Shown here piece after piece: positions 33,719 to 43,056 of a stretch of 64,000 nucleotides of DNA. The stretch spans positions 1 to 64,000 of the forward strand of contig CAYNJG010000006.1 in assembly GCA_964397295.1 (NCBI GenBank). Direction: 5' to 3'. Under the pieces are notes generated by a model. It saw only the letters and a program-made list of their open reading frames with translations, was not told the DNA's origin and searched no databases. Within the stretch, counting starts at the first letter, position 1. Each line of letters opens with the position of its first letter. The position numbers and the translations under genes are program-made. The stretch is from CAYNJG01 sp964397295 (GTDB lineage Bacteria > Planctomycetota > Planctomycetia > Pirellulales > Pirellulaceae).

Positions 33719-36700
33719 TTAAGGGCTCGTAGCCAACACGCGTTCTTCTTCTTCCTCTTGGATAATGATTCGAGGCGTAACCATCATCATCAGGGTCTGC
33801 GTCTCACGACCGGTGCCCACATTCTTGAACAGTCGATTGATGTACGGCAGCTTACTAAGAATCGGCATGCCGCGTTCTGTCCTGCCTTCGGCCAGACGTT
33901 TAATGCCGCCCATCAGTACCGTCCCGCCATCTGGCACACTCACCGTAGTGCTGACAGATGTTGTCGCGAAGTTCGGTAGCTGGACGGTCGTACCTTCGGT
34001 GAACAACTCTTCGTTAGCGTTGTTCGTCGTGGTGTTGTCATCGGGATCCGTTTCCGTCGAAGAACCGGTCGTCGATGTCGTACTGCCTTCAAAGGTGAAC
34101 GTATCCACGTCCCCAATCTGACTGAACATCGGCAGCATCGTCAGGCGAACGAATCGACGGTCACTAGAGACCACCGCTTGAACGCTTAACTGCGTACCCT
34201 CCGCCAAGACCATGATTACTGGCTGTTGAGCCACCGCAAAGTCGCCGACAACGGGGATGACGCTCGTGACGAACGGTCGGTTCGACGTATCGTTGATATT
34301 CGCGAACTGACCATTGAATAGCGTGACCTTTGGAGCTTGCATCACATTGGTTCGCGTATCGCCTTGAATCGCTTCGATCAAGAAGAACGCTTCGATATCA
34401 CTCAGAATTGCGAAACCAAAGTTCGATGCAATTCCCGGTGCGAAACCACCAAACGTTGGCAAGGCTGCTCCAAAGGAGTCTTGCGTGAAACTCAAATCGA
34501 GGTCGGCGGTTAGGTTACCACTGGGGTCCAAACCGACCGTGATATCGTTACCGCTTGCATCAAACGTACCGTCAGCAATGTCGGTGTCCGTAAAGCCGGT
34601 GTTGTCTCTGATGTCGAAATCAAAGTCGACGCCGATTCGTTCGAAGAAGTTATCTTGCAAGGTGACAAAGCGGACTTCGATGGTGACCTGCAAATCTTGC
34701 AAGCGTCGAAGCTGTGCCAGAAGGTCCACGATGGCGTCGTGAACTTCCTGTGTGTTGCTTACGACAAGACTCAAGTTGCCATCGAACTGTTGAACAGTGC
34801 CGGGGCCACCAACATCATCCCACGAGTCTGGCTCGACAGTCGAAGTAATCAGGTTGATAAGCGAATCGAAGTCAGCACCACTCGCACCGCCAGAAGCTTG
34901 TTGTTGCGGCGTGGGTATGCCAGGGATCGCACTTGTTGAGGCCATCTGAGCCAACGCTGACGAACCGACGTTTTGTTGCTCTACCGCATTGTCTGCGATT
35001 ACCAATGGAGCGTTTTGCGATCGGTTCTGTGCGAATCCGCCAGGGCCATAGCCGAGTGCGGAATAAGCTTGTGCGAGTGCTCCCGCCAAGGCGTTGTCAT
35101 TGCCGGGCATGAAGTTCGGAATTGGAATCACTAGGTCACCGACGTAGTACGGCTGTGTGTAAACATCACCTGCTCGTGCTGTTTCACTGGTGATTCGCAG
35201 CACTTCGTCTTGAATGACATAGCCGAGTCGATAGGGACCCAGGATCAAGTTCAATACGCTACGCAGCGAAATCTCTTGCGAAAGGTTCATTGAGACGGGA
35301 GTGTCTGTGGTGACGCCTTCAGCCGCTAGGCCTTCGTTGTCAATGAATACGTTGACACCCGTCATGCGACCAAGAGTTTCGATCACCTCACCCAAAGGTG
35401 CTTGGTCGAATTGAACTTGGACTTTCTTCAACAATGCTCGTTCAATTGCTTGTTCGGCTTCATTGAATCGAGAACCGCCATCGGCGAAGACTCCTTCGCG
35501 ACGTGCCCGCAACGTTTCCCAATCTTTGGGGAACTTGTATGGATCGGTCAGCAGATACGCATCTTCGACGCCCATTTCACTGCTGTCGTTGGCATATTCG
35601 AACATCCGCTGGTTGCGATCTCGGAGATTCATGTTTACATACATACGCTCGGCGAAGCGACTTTTCCAAATCATCGATTCGGTGATCTCGCTTCGTGGGG
35701 CAATCTCACGTGCTTGTCTCGCGAGCACATAGGCTTCCGAGTAGCGTTGTTGATCCATCAACGTATTGAATTCTTCAACAGTTGAAGCGAGCTGATCTTG
35801 AACTTCGACTCGCATGCGACGCTCTCGATCAACTATGGCCAGGACTTCTCGATTTCGTTCGTCGAGTTCGATCTGGCCACGATTCGTTTCAATGTAGCGC
35901 TCCATCTCCGCAGTATCTTTGTCCAACTTCGTCATCCATCGACGACGAGTATCATTGGGCAAGTCCGCGTCGTCCAGCTTCTCGCGTAGGGTCTTCATCT
36001 TTTCCCACGCGACTTTCGGATTGACTTTCAGTTCACGATTGATTGCCATTTGCTCTCGGCTGACGTCCGCCAACATGCGGCTCAATCGAGCGGCCTCTTC
36101 GCGTTCTTCCGCGGACGATTCCTTGCCTTCGCGACTGAGATCCGTACCTACTAGTTGCAAGTGATCCTGAAGACGCTGCTTCGTGTTAGCATCCAGCTGG
36201 TCCTGCATTGCAAATGCTTGGCGGAAGTAGTCGCGTGCTTCCTCGAGTTCTCGATCGCGAAGTTTCTCTTCGCCCATCTTGATCAACTCTTGAGGAGAGA
36301 TTCCGTAGTTGCCTGGAACTGCCGTAATACCGGTTTGGCTTGGAATGCCTGGCTGGGTGTAAGTCTCATACGGTTGCGAGGGTGTCGCAACGGTTGGCTG
36401 CGGCAGTGTCTGGTTCTCGTACAACTGTGATGGAGCGGCTTGAACAGGTTGTGTCGGAAACGTTGTTGGTGGTGCCTGAAATGTACCAGGGTCAGCAATC
36501 GGCGTTGATTCTGGCGAAGCTTGGAAAGTCGTCGCAGGTGGTGCTGGACTTATTGTTGTTGGCGCCGAAGTAGCCGGTCCAGGCAACAATTCGTGCGGCT
36601 GTCGTGTGGCAGATCCGCCTGGTACGGTAATGCCAGTGCCGGGTAGGCCTTGCGTTTGCAACGTGACGGGTGCCGGCTGTTGCATCAGTGGATTCAATCC

Positions 36701-37423
36701 AGGTAGCTGCTGAGCGACTCTCTGGACGCCTGGTAGCAACGGCTCCTCTGCTGCAACTTGGCGAACGTAGGTTTGGTCGGTAGTCGGATCAAACACTGCC
36801 GGAGCAACTTTGCCCTGACCATTCGCGCCCACAACCGGAGCAATCGTGCCGGCCATGCGGCGTTGCTTTTGAATTTTCATGTTCAATTCCCAAGGCGTAT
36901 CACTGCCTGAGAATCCGACATCAGGAACCTGCAATGCGGCCGCCTGGCGAACGAGCTTATCTGCCTCGTCTAAAGCACCGCGATTGAAGGCCGCTTTGGC
37001 TTGTGCCATCATGGCCCGAGCTTGGACGGCTGGTTGCGTTGGCAAGGAAACAATGTTGTCTTTGAGTTGACTTGGCATCAACTTGCCAGGCTGACTCGCA
37101 ATAGGTTTTCCAGTCGCTTTGGCCTGAGCACTCTTCAATCGGTCCAAGTCTTTTCGAGCCTTTTCAGGACTATCAGAAAACCTGCTAAGCAAGCCGCCCT
37201 GGTCTATGCCCAGTTTCTCGGATTGAAGAATGAACCGTTCGGCTAACTCAAGGTTTCCACCCTTCATTGCTAAACGTGCACGGCGAAGAAACTCGTTCGC
37301 TTGCTTTTTGGAATCTACGGCTCCAGCAACAGTATCTGATGCGGTTGGCGATTGAGCCAAAACAGGCGAACCAATCACTCCAAGGCACAGTATCAAGAGC
37401 AAGCCGATTGTTTTCGCGTTCAT
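33719..37423 (-). CDS. long secretin (GspD/PilQ-like) with TPR-like and proline-rich N-terminal region
   Basis: 1234 residues from ATG 37423, supported by AAGGAGG twelve bases upstream and a signal peptide ending VLAQ. Two TPR-like helical blocks (about 40-95 and 130-185) flank a Pro/Gln/Thr-rich linker (about 230-375). A third TPR-like and coiled-coil part spans about 380-620. An STN/N-domain follows (VQVQFDQAPLGEVIETLGRMTG), then the secretin core from about 935 (TIEVRFVTLQDNFFERIGVDF) to SVPDGGTVLMGGIK and the PILSKLPYINRLFKN motif. It would form the outer-membrane pore for a type II/IV-like system. It is roughly twice the usual GspD length because of the helical N-terminal part. Located upstream of the pilT/gspE-like operon but behind its own terminator. 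Confidence 0.9.
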   Translation of the reverse strand: MNAKTIGLLLILCLGVIGSPVLAQSPTASDTVAGAVDSKKQANEFLRRARLAMKGGNLELAERFILQSEKLGIDQGGLLSRFSDSPEKARKDLDRLKSAQAKATGKPIASQPGKLMPSQLKDNIVSLPTQPAVQARAMMAQAKAAFNRGALDEADKLVRQAAALQVPDVGFSGSDTPWELNMKIQKQRRMAGTIAPVVGANGQGKVAPAVFDPTTDQTYVRQVAAEEPLLPGVQRVAQQLPGLNPLMQQPAPVTLQTQGLPGTGITVPGGSATRQPHELLPGPATSAPTTISPAPPATTFQASPESTPIADPGTFQAPPTTFPTQPVQAAPSQLYENQTLPQPTVATPSQPYETYTQPGIPSQTGITAVPGNYGISPQELIKMGEEKLRDRELEEARDYFRQAFAMQDQLDANTKQRLQDHLQLVGTDLSREGKESSAEEREEAARLSRMLADVSREQMAINRELKVNPKVAWEKMKTLREKLDDADLPNDTRRRWMTKLDKDTAEMERYIETNRGQIELDERNREVLAIVDRERRMRVEVQDQLASTVEEFNTLMDQQRYSEAYVLARQAREIAPRSEITESMIWKSRFAERMYVNMNLRDRNQRMFEYANDSSEMGVEDAYLLTDPYKFPKDWETLRARREGVFADGGSRFNEAEQAIERALLKKVQVQFDQAPLGEVIETLGRMTGVNVFIDNEGLAAEGVTTDTPVSMNLSQEISLRSVLNLILGPYRLGYVIQDEVLRITSETARAGDVYTQPYYVGDLVIPIPNFMPGNDNALAGALAQAYSALGYGPGGFAQNRSQNAPLVIADNAVEQQNVGSSALAQMASTSAIPGIPTPQQQASGGASGADFDSLINLITSTVEPDSWDDVGGPGTVQQFDGNLSLVVSNTQEVHDAIVDLLAQLRRLQDLQVTIEVRFVTLQDNFFERIGVDFDFDIRDNTGFTDTDIADGTFDASGNDITVGLDPSGNLTADLDLSFTQDSFGAALPTFGGFAPGIASNFGFAILSDIEAFFLIEAIQGDTRTNVMQAPKVTLFNGQFANINDTSNRPFVTSVIPVVGDFAVAQQPVIMVLAEGTQLSVQAVVSSDRRFVRLTMLPMFSQIGDVDTFTFEGSTTSTTGSSTETDPDDNTTTNNANEELFTEGTTVQLPNFATTSVSTTVSVPDGGTVLMGGIKRLAEGRTERGMPILSKLPYINRLFKNVGTGRETQTLMMMVTPRIIIQEEEEERVLATSP

Positions 37424-37937
37424 ATTCAACGCGAGCCTCCTTGCAGATTTTAGAGAATGGTGAATTGACCGACCGGACACACCGCAGGAATCTGTTCGAC
37501 GAATGTCTAACAGACAATTCATCATTCGTTGCTGATCGTTATTGAACATCCTTGTTCCTTGCTTGGTGCTCGTGGCCTACTCGACAATGAACCTGGCACC
37601 CGCCGAACGCTCATCGACTCACTTTTTGCGCGTAAGACTCCGCAGAAAGATAATTGAGTGGGCGTTAATTACTGGGCAGAAACAGGCTAGTCAACAGCAG
37701 TTTCTGATCAATCTAAGAATCTCTTTTGCGACTTTCACTAGCACCATCAGCAGCATGACACAGCATGCAGAAACTGCCGTCACGGTAAGAATGCATTGCA
37801 GCCACATAACTGCTAAATCGCTATTGAGAGCGAAGAAAACTTCGTTTTGGCCGATGGTACCGTCTCACAAAGCCGCTTTGAGGAAAGAGGCTGGGAGCGG
37901 TTACCTCTGTCGATTACTTAATTCCACACGAGAATCC

Positions 37938-37958
37938 GTGGTCCAAAGTATGGACCAC
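37938..37958. other. perfect hairpin next to a terminator
   Basis: GTGGTCCA-AAGTA-TGGACCAC: an 8-base perfect inverted repeat with a 5-base loop, just beyond the T run of the adjacent minus-strand terminator. It may be a second terminator stem, an RNA-stability element or an operator. Confidence 0.5.
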
Positions 37959-37960
37959 AA

Positions 37961-37997
37961 CAAAAAAATCCGGCGACCACTGAGTGATCGCCGGATC
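37961..37997 (-). terminator. intrinsic terminator of the PEP-CTERM gene at 38027
   Basis: Stem ATCCGGCGA / TCGCCGGAT (37968-37976, 37988-37996), followed on the minus strand by a run of seven T. About 30 bases past the stop codon. Confidence 0.88.
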
Positions 37998-38026
37998 AAG
38001 ATTTATCAATTCGTTGCTACCGCAGT

Positions 38027-38692
38027 TTACGACTGCTTGCGACGTCGAACGTAGATCAATCCGCCTAGGCCGAAGAGCCCAGCCATTACCATCGCCGAAG
38101 ATGGCTCAGGAACAGCTTGTGATACAGCCGGCTCAGCGAACGTGTAGAACACGCCGTTAGCGCCTACCGATTCATGGTAGCCGATCGAGATAGCGGTAAC
38201 GTCACCCGAAAGTTGCAAAACTGCATCGCCTTCTCCGTTGAATCCAGCATTGCTGGATTGCAAGAAGTCGTTTGTCGTTCCTGTTCCAGGAATAAGCGAG
38301 ATACTTGGGCTTGCATCGACAAGCGCCAAGGTTCCGCCGACGACGTTGATTTCTGCAAGCGAACTTGAATCAAAGTTCTCGATGTAGAACAACGTTCCGT
38401 CCACCAAAGGTGAATCGAACGTGAAAGTTTGAAATGTGTTGACTTCAGCCAAAACGGTGAGGCCGACTGCAGAGGGCGACAATGGCAGGCTGCCGTCCCA
38501 CTGACTTGGACCGAATTGGCCAGGTGAAAGACCGACGATCGGTGCCGTCGAGATTGCATTAATGTTGATTCCACTGGGTAGACTGCCACTGGCTGTACTA
38601 GCCGTGGTGGCGGACCAAGTGGCTGGTGTAACAGAAGCGTTTGCAGTCGCAACGCTTGCCGCTAACACCAATAAGGAAAGTGCGTACTTCAT
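38027..38692 (-). CDS. PEP-CTERM sorted secreted protein
   Basis: 221 residues from ATG 38692, chosen because it gives a signal peptide (MKYALSLLVLAASVATANA) with GAGGA just upstream. The mature part is Ser/Thr/Gly-rich and beta-type, with few charged residues and no Cys. It ends in VPEPSSAMVMAGLFGLGGL followed by IYVRRRK, a canonical PEP-CTERM sorting tail. Export followed by exosortase processing is expected. It is not closely similar to the two PEP-CTERM proteins at 6-8 kb. It is monocistronic, bounded by a terminator downstream and a gene-free stretch upstream. Confidence 0.85.
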   Translation of the reverse strand: MKYALSLLVLAASVATANASVTPATWSATTASTASGSLPSGININAISTAPIVGLSPGQFGPSQWDGSLPLSPSAVGLTVLAEVNTFQTFTFDSPLVDGTLFYIENFDSSSLAEINVVGGTLALVDASPSISLIPGTGTTNDFLQSSNAGFNGEGDAVLQLSGDVTAISIGYHESVGANGVFYTFAEPAVSQAVPEPSSAMVMAGLFGLGGLIYVRRRKQS

Positions 38693-39049
38693 TGTCCTCG
38701 ACTCGTAAATTAAATAGTGGTTGGAAACCCCAGCTTTCCAACGTAGTTGCAACTTGCCACAGCACCTAAATATTTACAAATAAAATCCTGCACTAGCGCC
38801 AGACGGATGAAAAACTCTCTGAACAAACTGTGTGTTACGTACCAGTTCTATTACAAACCGTTTCGCGGAATTGATTAAATCCTCACAACGCACGTCGATC
38901 AGAATGCGAATCATGTGCTTGTAAAAATAGGTGAAGCCCGGCGCACGCTGTCTTACTTTTGCATCAACGATCGACTGATATCGCGTCTAAATCTTTGCAG
39001 AGAACAAACGTGGAAAGCACGCGGCAATTCCTTTCGCACAGGCACTCGC
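38693..39049. other. gene-free region upstream of the PEP-CTERM gene
   Basis: About 360 AT-richer bases, separating the start of the PEP-CTERM gene from the end of a DUF1080 gene in the same direction. Presumably carries the promoter of the former. No RNA gene, repeat or convincing open frame seen. Confidence 0.55.
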
Positions 39050-40129
39050 TTACCAAGCGTTTGAAACCGGAGCTGTCGCTAATTCGGCTGGAGCTCGCGA
39101 ACGACCAAGGTCTATCAACCAAATGTTGCGATATCGCACGGGGTTGCTGTGGTCTTGCAGCTTGATGGGGCGATCCGTATCAGCTTCCTCGCGGCCCGCG
39201 CCGGTTTTACGTTCGAGTTCGAAATTGTCGTGGACGGCAACACCATTGTGGAGCAGCGTGATACGTGCGTTTTGAATCTTGTTGCCCTCGCCGTCAAATT
39301 TCGGCGAACGAAACGTTAGATCGTAAGTCTGCCACTGCAACGGCGGCAGGCACATATTCTGATTCGGTCGCTGGTAGCGATAGAGCGCTCCGCATTCGTT
39401 TTCAATACCTTCCAATCCAAATGAATCAAGCACCTGGACTTCGTAACTGCTCTGTAGGTAGATACCGCTGTTTGCACGGTCTTGACCACGTGCGTAAGGC
39501 ATATAGGGCAGGCGATATTCGACGTGCAGAGTAAAGTCGCGAAAACGAGAAACCAGCTCGGTTCCTTCTACTAATAGGCCTTTGTCTGTCATCTTTCCAT
39601 TTACGAACTGGGTCGTATCGTGACCATCGAAAAGCGTATATGCGTTCGAGGGCGCGGGCTTTCCCAGCGTTGGGCTGGTGCGAGTGACTTTTGAGAGTTC
39701 GCCAATGATTCGGCCATCCTTGTTGTAAACCGATGGTCCGCCGTTCACGATCTCAAAACGTGCATTGTCACTTTCCAAAACCAGCAAGTCGCCATCTCGC
39801 CTACCGTTTACTTTTTCTCGGTCGACGCCGTTCCAGCCTGTTCCAGGCAAGCCACCTTGATAGTACATTCCGCCGAACACGCCATCGCCCAACGCGGTAA
39901 TTTGCAAACCAACCGGTTGTTTCACGCCATCTTTGTCGACCTTGCCCTCGTATTCACCAGCAAGGCCGAAATCGCGATCGACATTAGCTATGTCGACGAC
40001 CGCGAATTTCTTTCGTTCTTCCGGTTCGTCGGCCAGTGACATGCTCGCGAATAAGATGGTTAGCAAAAGCGTGAGGCACGAAAGCAAGCTCGAACGAGAG
40101 GAAGTACGAAGGTAGGCGTTTCCAAACAT
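39050..40129 (-). CDS. DUF1080 domain exported protein
   Basis: 359 residues from ATG 40129; earlier codons would precede the evident signal peptide (hydrophobic LLSCLTLLLTILFASMSLA). The C-terminal about 190 residues are a DUF1080 (3-keto-disaccharide hydrolase/LamG-like) domain: NAYTLFDGHDTTQFVNG, FRDFTLHVEYRLPYMP, ANSGIYLQSSYEVQVLDSFG and RYRNIWLIDLG. The N-terminal part (KFAVVDIANVDRDFGLAGEYEG) is a separate domain. DUF1080 proteins are abundant in planctomycetes, and some act on 3-keto-glycosides. It is divergent from the small orphan gene at 40231, with 101 bases between. Confidence 0.85.
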   Translation of the reverse strand: MFGNAYLRTSSRSSLLSCLTLLLTILFASMSLADEPEERKKFAVVDIANVDRDFGLAGEYEGKVDKDGVKQPVGLQITALGDGVFGGMYYQGGLPGTGWNGVDREKVNGRRDGDLLVLESDNARFEIVNGGPSVYNKDGRIIGELSKVTRTSPTLGKPAPSNAYTLFDGHDTTQFVNGKMTDKGLLVEGTELVSRFRDFTLHVEYRLPYMPYARGQDRANSGIYLQSSYEVQVLDSFGLEGIENECGALYRYQRPNQNMCLPPLQWQTYDLTFRSPKFDGEGNKIQNARITLLHNGVAVHDNFELERKTGAGREEADTDRPIKLQDHSNPVRYRNIWLIDLGRSRAPAELATAPVSNAW

Positions 40130-40230
40130 GACAAGGTCTTCTAAAAAAGGACACGGACTCAAGAACCTAACCGTGAAGGATAAACCAACCACTTGCTGAC
40201 TTCGAGCAGTAGTAAGGGGTTTTAACGCCA

Positions 40231-40623
40231 ATGAAACAGCCACATATCATTCGACTTCGCGGACCTTGGCAACGCCAACTCATTGAAGGTCCCGATCTCC
40301 CAGTCAAAACGATAACGATGCCAAACAGTTGGGCCGAGGACTTAGGCGCCGACTTCGTGGGTGCTGTTGAGTACCAACGCTTCTTCAATTGCCCAACGGG
40401 AATCGACGAAGCAACCAGCATCCAGCTGGCGTTCACAGAGATTAAGGGCCAAGCCACCATTTGGTTGAACTCGGAGCAACTCCCAACCACCGACATCGCG
40501 CCAGTCGTCTCGTGCGACGTCACCGGACAACTAAAAAGACGGAACGAACTTCGCGTGCAAATCGTTGCAATCGGCGAACCCGACGGTGGAATGGTAGGTG
40601 AAGTCCAATTGAAAATTGGCTAA
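40231..40623 (+). CDS. small protein resembling a lone GH2-type sugar-binding domain
   Basis: 130 residues, no signal peptide. The pattern LRGPWQRQL near the start, then VEYQRFFNCP, IKGQATIWLNSEQL and LKRRNELRVQIV, is that of the N-terminal jelly-roll of glycoside hydrolase family 2 (beta-galactosidase type), but without the immunoglobulin-like and catalytic domains. It is complete rather than a visible fragment: it has a clear start and stop and its end lies 37 bases before the next gene. Could be a stand-alone carbohydrate-binding protein or an old remnant. Fold call is by eye, moderate certainty. Confidence 0.6.
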   Translation: MKQPHIIRLRGPWQRQLIEGPDLPVKTITMPNSWAEDLGADFVGAVEYQRFFNCPTGIDEATSIQLAFTEIKGQATIWLNSEQLPTTDIAPVVSCDVTGQLKRRNELRVQIVAIGEPDGGMVGEVQLKIG

Positions 40624-40660
40624 GCTCACACTTGCCCTCAAACAATTAAAAGGAAATTCG

Positions 40661-41869
40661 ATGCGAACTGGTTCACGATGTGTGTGGCGGACTCTTATCT
40701 GCTTAGCGATCTTCTTTTTTCCGGTCGTGACGCTTTCTCAGACGCCCGATAACTTTCTCGGTGAAAACGGAATCCTCACCCAAGAAGAGCTGAATGACGG
40801 TTGGATTGCCCTGTTCGACGGCGAGACACTGTTCGGCTGGCGTCCTCAACCGGCCGCAAACTTCTTAGTCGAAGACGGCGCGATCGTAGTCAACAAAGGC
40901 GCGCAATGTCTGCTCTGCACAACTACGCAGTTCAGTGACTACATACTGAAGGTCGATTTCCGTTGTGACGAAAGTACGAACAGCGGGATATTCTTACGAA
41001 CGTCGCCCAAGCCTTCCGACGTCGAGAAAGATTGCTTCGAACTAAACATCGCACCGCCAGACAATCCATTTCCAACTGGCAGTTTCGTGAAGCTCCAAAA
41101 ATACGACGGCCACAAGCCGGACGGCGAATGGCATAGCTATGAGGTCACGTTGTTGGGCGGGAGAGCCACAGTCAAGCTCGATGGTGAGGTTGTGTTGGAA
41201 TACGAAAAGCCGGATGCCGTGGGACGTGGGTTTATCGGTCTGCAACACAATAACGGTCATGTTGAATTTAAGAACATAAAGCTCAAGCCGCTCGAAACCG
41301 AACCAATATTCAATGAGAAAGATCTCACTGGTTGGAAGACGTACCCGGACATGGCCAGCAAATTTGAAGTCACGCCAGAGGGCACTCTTTCGATGACCAA
41401 CGGCAAGGGAATGCTCGAAACTGAAGGACACTACGGTGACTTCGTTTTGCAAATTGAAGCCATCTCACACGGTCCTCATCTGAATTCGGGGGTCTTTTTT
41501 CGCTGCATTCCTGGCGAAGAAATGAATGGCTATGAAAGCCAAATCCAGAACGGCATCGTGGACGGCGACCGTAAAAAACCGATGGACGCTGGTACTGGCG
41601 CCATCTTTCGCCGCAAGAATGCTCGATACGTAGCGGCCGACGACCACGAGTGGTTTGCAAAAACCATCATCGCGGAAGGCCCGCATTTTGCGATTTGGGT
41701 AAATGGCTACTTGGTCACGGACTGGGTCGATCGACGCAAAGCCGACAAGAATCCACGTCGCGGATTGCGAACTGAGCCGGGGTCGCTCATTCTGCAAGGT
41801 CATGACCCGACGACAAATTTTTCGTTCCGAAATCTACGCATTGTCGAAATGAAACCGCGATATGAGTAG
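40661..41869 (+). CDS. two-domain DUF1080 exported protein
   Basis: 402 residues from ATG 40661; AAAAGGAAA lies just upstream and a signal peptide ends TLSQ. Two consecutive DUF1080 domains are visible: first, GWIALFDGETLFGWRP ... STNSGIFLRTSP ... LQHNNGHVEFKNIKLKPL (about 45-215); second, DLTGWKTYP ... LNSGVFFRCIPGEEMNGYESQI ... FSFRNLRIVEMKP (about 225-400). Each keeps the G(V/I)F.R core of the family. Probably a periplasmic glycan-active or binding protein. Its stop overlaps the aminotransferase start by eight bases, so the two are translated in tandem although functionally different. Confidence 0.88.
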   Translation: MRTGSRCVWRTLICLAIFFFPVVTLSQTPDNFLGENGILTQEELNDGWIALFDGETLFGWRPQPAANFLVEDGAIVVNKGAQCLLCTTTQFSDYILKVDFRCDESTNSGIFLRTSPKPSDVEKDCFELNIAPPDNPFPTGSFVKLQKYDGHKPDGEWHSYEVTLLGGRATVKLDGEVVLEYEKPDAVGRGFIGLQHNNGHVEFKNIKLKPLETEPIFNEKDLTGWKTYPDMASKFEVTPEGTLSMTNGKGMLETEGHYGDFVLQIEAISHGPHLNSGVFFRCIPGEEMNGYESQIQNGIVDGDRKKPMDAGTGAIFRRKNARYVAADDHEWFAKTIIAEGPHFAIWVNGYLVTDWVDRRKADKNPRRGLRTEPGSLILQGHDPTTNFSFRNLRIVEMKPRYE

Positions 41870-43028
41870 GGTACCGACGGATCGAATCCAAACGATCCAG
41901 TCGCCCGTCATCCCAATCGTAGGCGAATGGATCGCGGCACACCCGGGCACTATCTCGCTAGGGCAAGGTGTCGTTCACTATTCCGCTCCCGATACAGTCA
42001 GCCAAGCTGTTGTCGAGAGTGTGAGAAATGATCCATCAATCGATCGCTACAACAGCGTCGTTGGGATAGAGATGCTGATTGAGCGTATTGGTCAAAAACT
42101 GCTCAGAGAAAACGGGCTGCAACTCGATAATTCGAGCATCGTCATCACACCAGGATCGAATACGGGATTCATGAATGCCGTGTTCGCCATTGCGGACGTT
42201 GACGACGAGATCATTTTGCTCAGCCCGTTCTATTTCAACCACGAAATGGCCATCGACTTGGCTGGCTGCAAGCCGATTCACGTACCGACAGATGCGAACT
42301 ATCAAATCGACCTAGACGCAATTGAAAACGCCATCACGCCACGCACTCGGGCGGTCGTCACTGTTTCGCCCAACAACCCAACAGGTGCGATGTATTCGGA
42401 GGCATCTCTGACGGCAGTCAATCAGCTTTGCAAAACGAAAAGCATCTACCACATTAGCGACGAAGCCTACGAGTATTTTACATACGGCGATGAACATCAT
42501 TTTTCTCCAGGCAGTCTTCCCGATGCGAGCGAGCACACGATCAGTCTATTCACGCTGTCGAAAGCGTATGGAATGGCCGGTTGGCGAATGGGTTACATGG
42601 CATTGCCCAAGCACCTGAACACGGCCGTGAAGAAAATCCAAGACACGAATCTCGTTTGCCCGCCGATCCTCAATCAAATCGCAGCTGCCGCGGCGTTAGA
42701 CGCGGGTGCCGAATGGTGTAAGCAGAAAATCGCGGGTTTCGAGTCGGTACGTAACTTGGTACTTGAACAGTTGGGAACGCTTGGCGATCGCTGTCGAGTT
42801 CCGAAACCTGACGGCGCGTTTTACGTTTTGGCTCAAGTCAAATCTGATCGCAACGATCTCGATCTCGTCCACGAACTTATCCGCGATCACGGTGTCGCTG
42901 TGATGCCGGGCACGACGTTCGGTGTGAAGACGGGTTGCTCACTTCGGATTGCTTACGGCGCGTTAGCTCAAGAAACCGTCGCGGAAGGAATGGGCCGCCT
43001 CGTTTCAGGTTTGAGTAAGTTGCTGTAG
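41862..43028 (+). CDS. class I/II PLP aminotransferase, glutamine transaminase K/methionine aminotransferase type
   Basis: 388 residues, fold type I aminotransferase. The PLP-binding lysine is K234 in TLSKAYGMAGWRMGY. Others are SPNNPTGAMYS and ISDEAYEYFTYG, and the Arg near the C-terminus in CSLRIAYG. The lineage resembles kynurenine/glutamine transaminase (YbdL type), which transaminates glutamine or methionine. The next gene encodes an omega-amidase, the known partner that hydrolyses alpha-ketoglutaramate, so the pair probably runs the glutamine transaminase-omega-amidase pathway, linked to methionine salvage. The start overlaps the DUF1080 gene. Confidence 0.85.
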   Translation: MSRVPTDRIQTIQSPVIPIVGEWIAAHPGTISLGQGVVHYSAPDTVSQAVVESVRNDPSIDRYNSVVGIEMLIERIGQKLLRENGLQLDNSSIVITPGSNTGFMNAVFAIADVDDEIILLSPFYFNHEMAIDLAGCKPIHVPTDANYQIDLDAIENAITPRTRAVVTVSPNNPTGAMYSEASLTAVNQLCKTKSIYHISDEAYEYFTYGDEHHFSPGSLPDASEHTISLFTLSKAYGMAGWRMGYMALPKHLNTAVKKIQDTNLVCPPILNQIAAAAALDAGAEWCKQKIAGFESVRNLVLEQLGTLGDRCRVPKPDGAFYVLAQVKSDRNDLDLVHELIRDHGVAVMPGTTFGVKTGCSLRIAYGALAQETVAEGMGRLVSGLSKLL

Positions 43029-43056
43029 AGCCCAAACCGCCGAAAGAGGAATTACA

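Larger units (their letters stand above)
37424..38026. other. 600-base gene-free region between the secretin and a PEP-CTERM gene
   Basis: Contains the secretin leader at its left end, including TGTCT-AAC-AGACA near 37503-37515, and two hairpins at its right end. A 170-codon plus-strand frame (37542-38054) runs into the terminator and the opposite gene and has no recognisable features, so I do not call it. No RNA gene recognised. Confidence 0.6.

Noticed and set aside
37542..38054. 170-codon plus-strand frame in the gap after the secretin
   Set aside because: No signal peptide, domain or ribosome site, and it runs through a terminator into the opposite PEP-CTERM gene.
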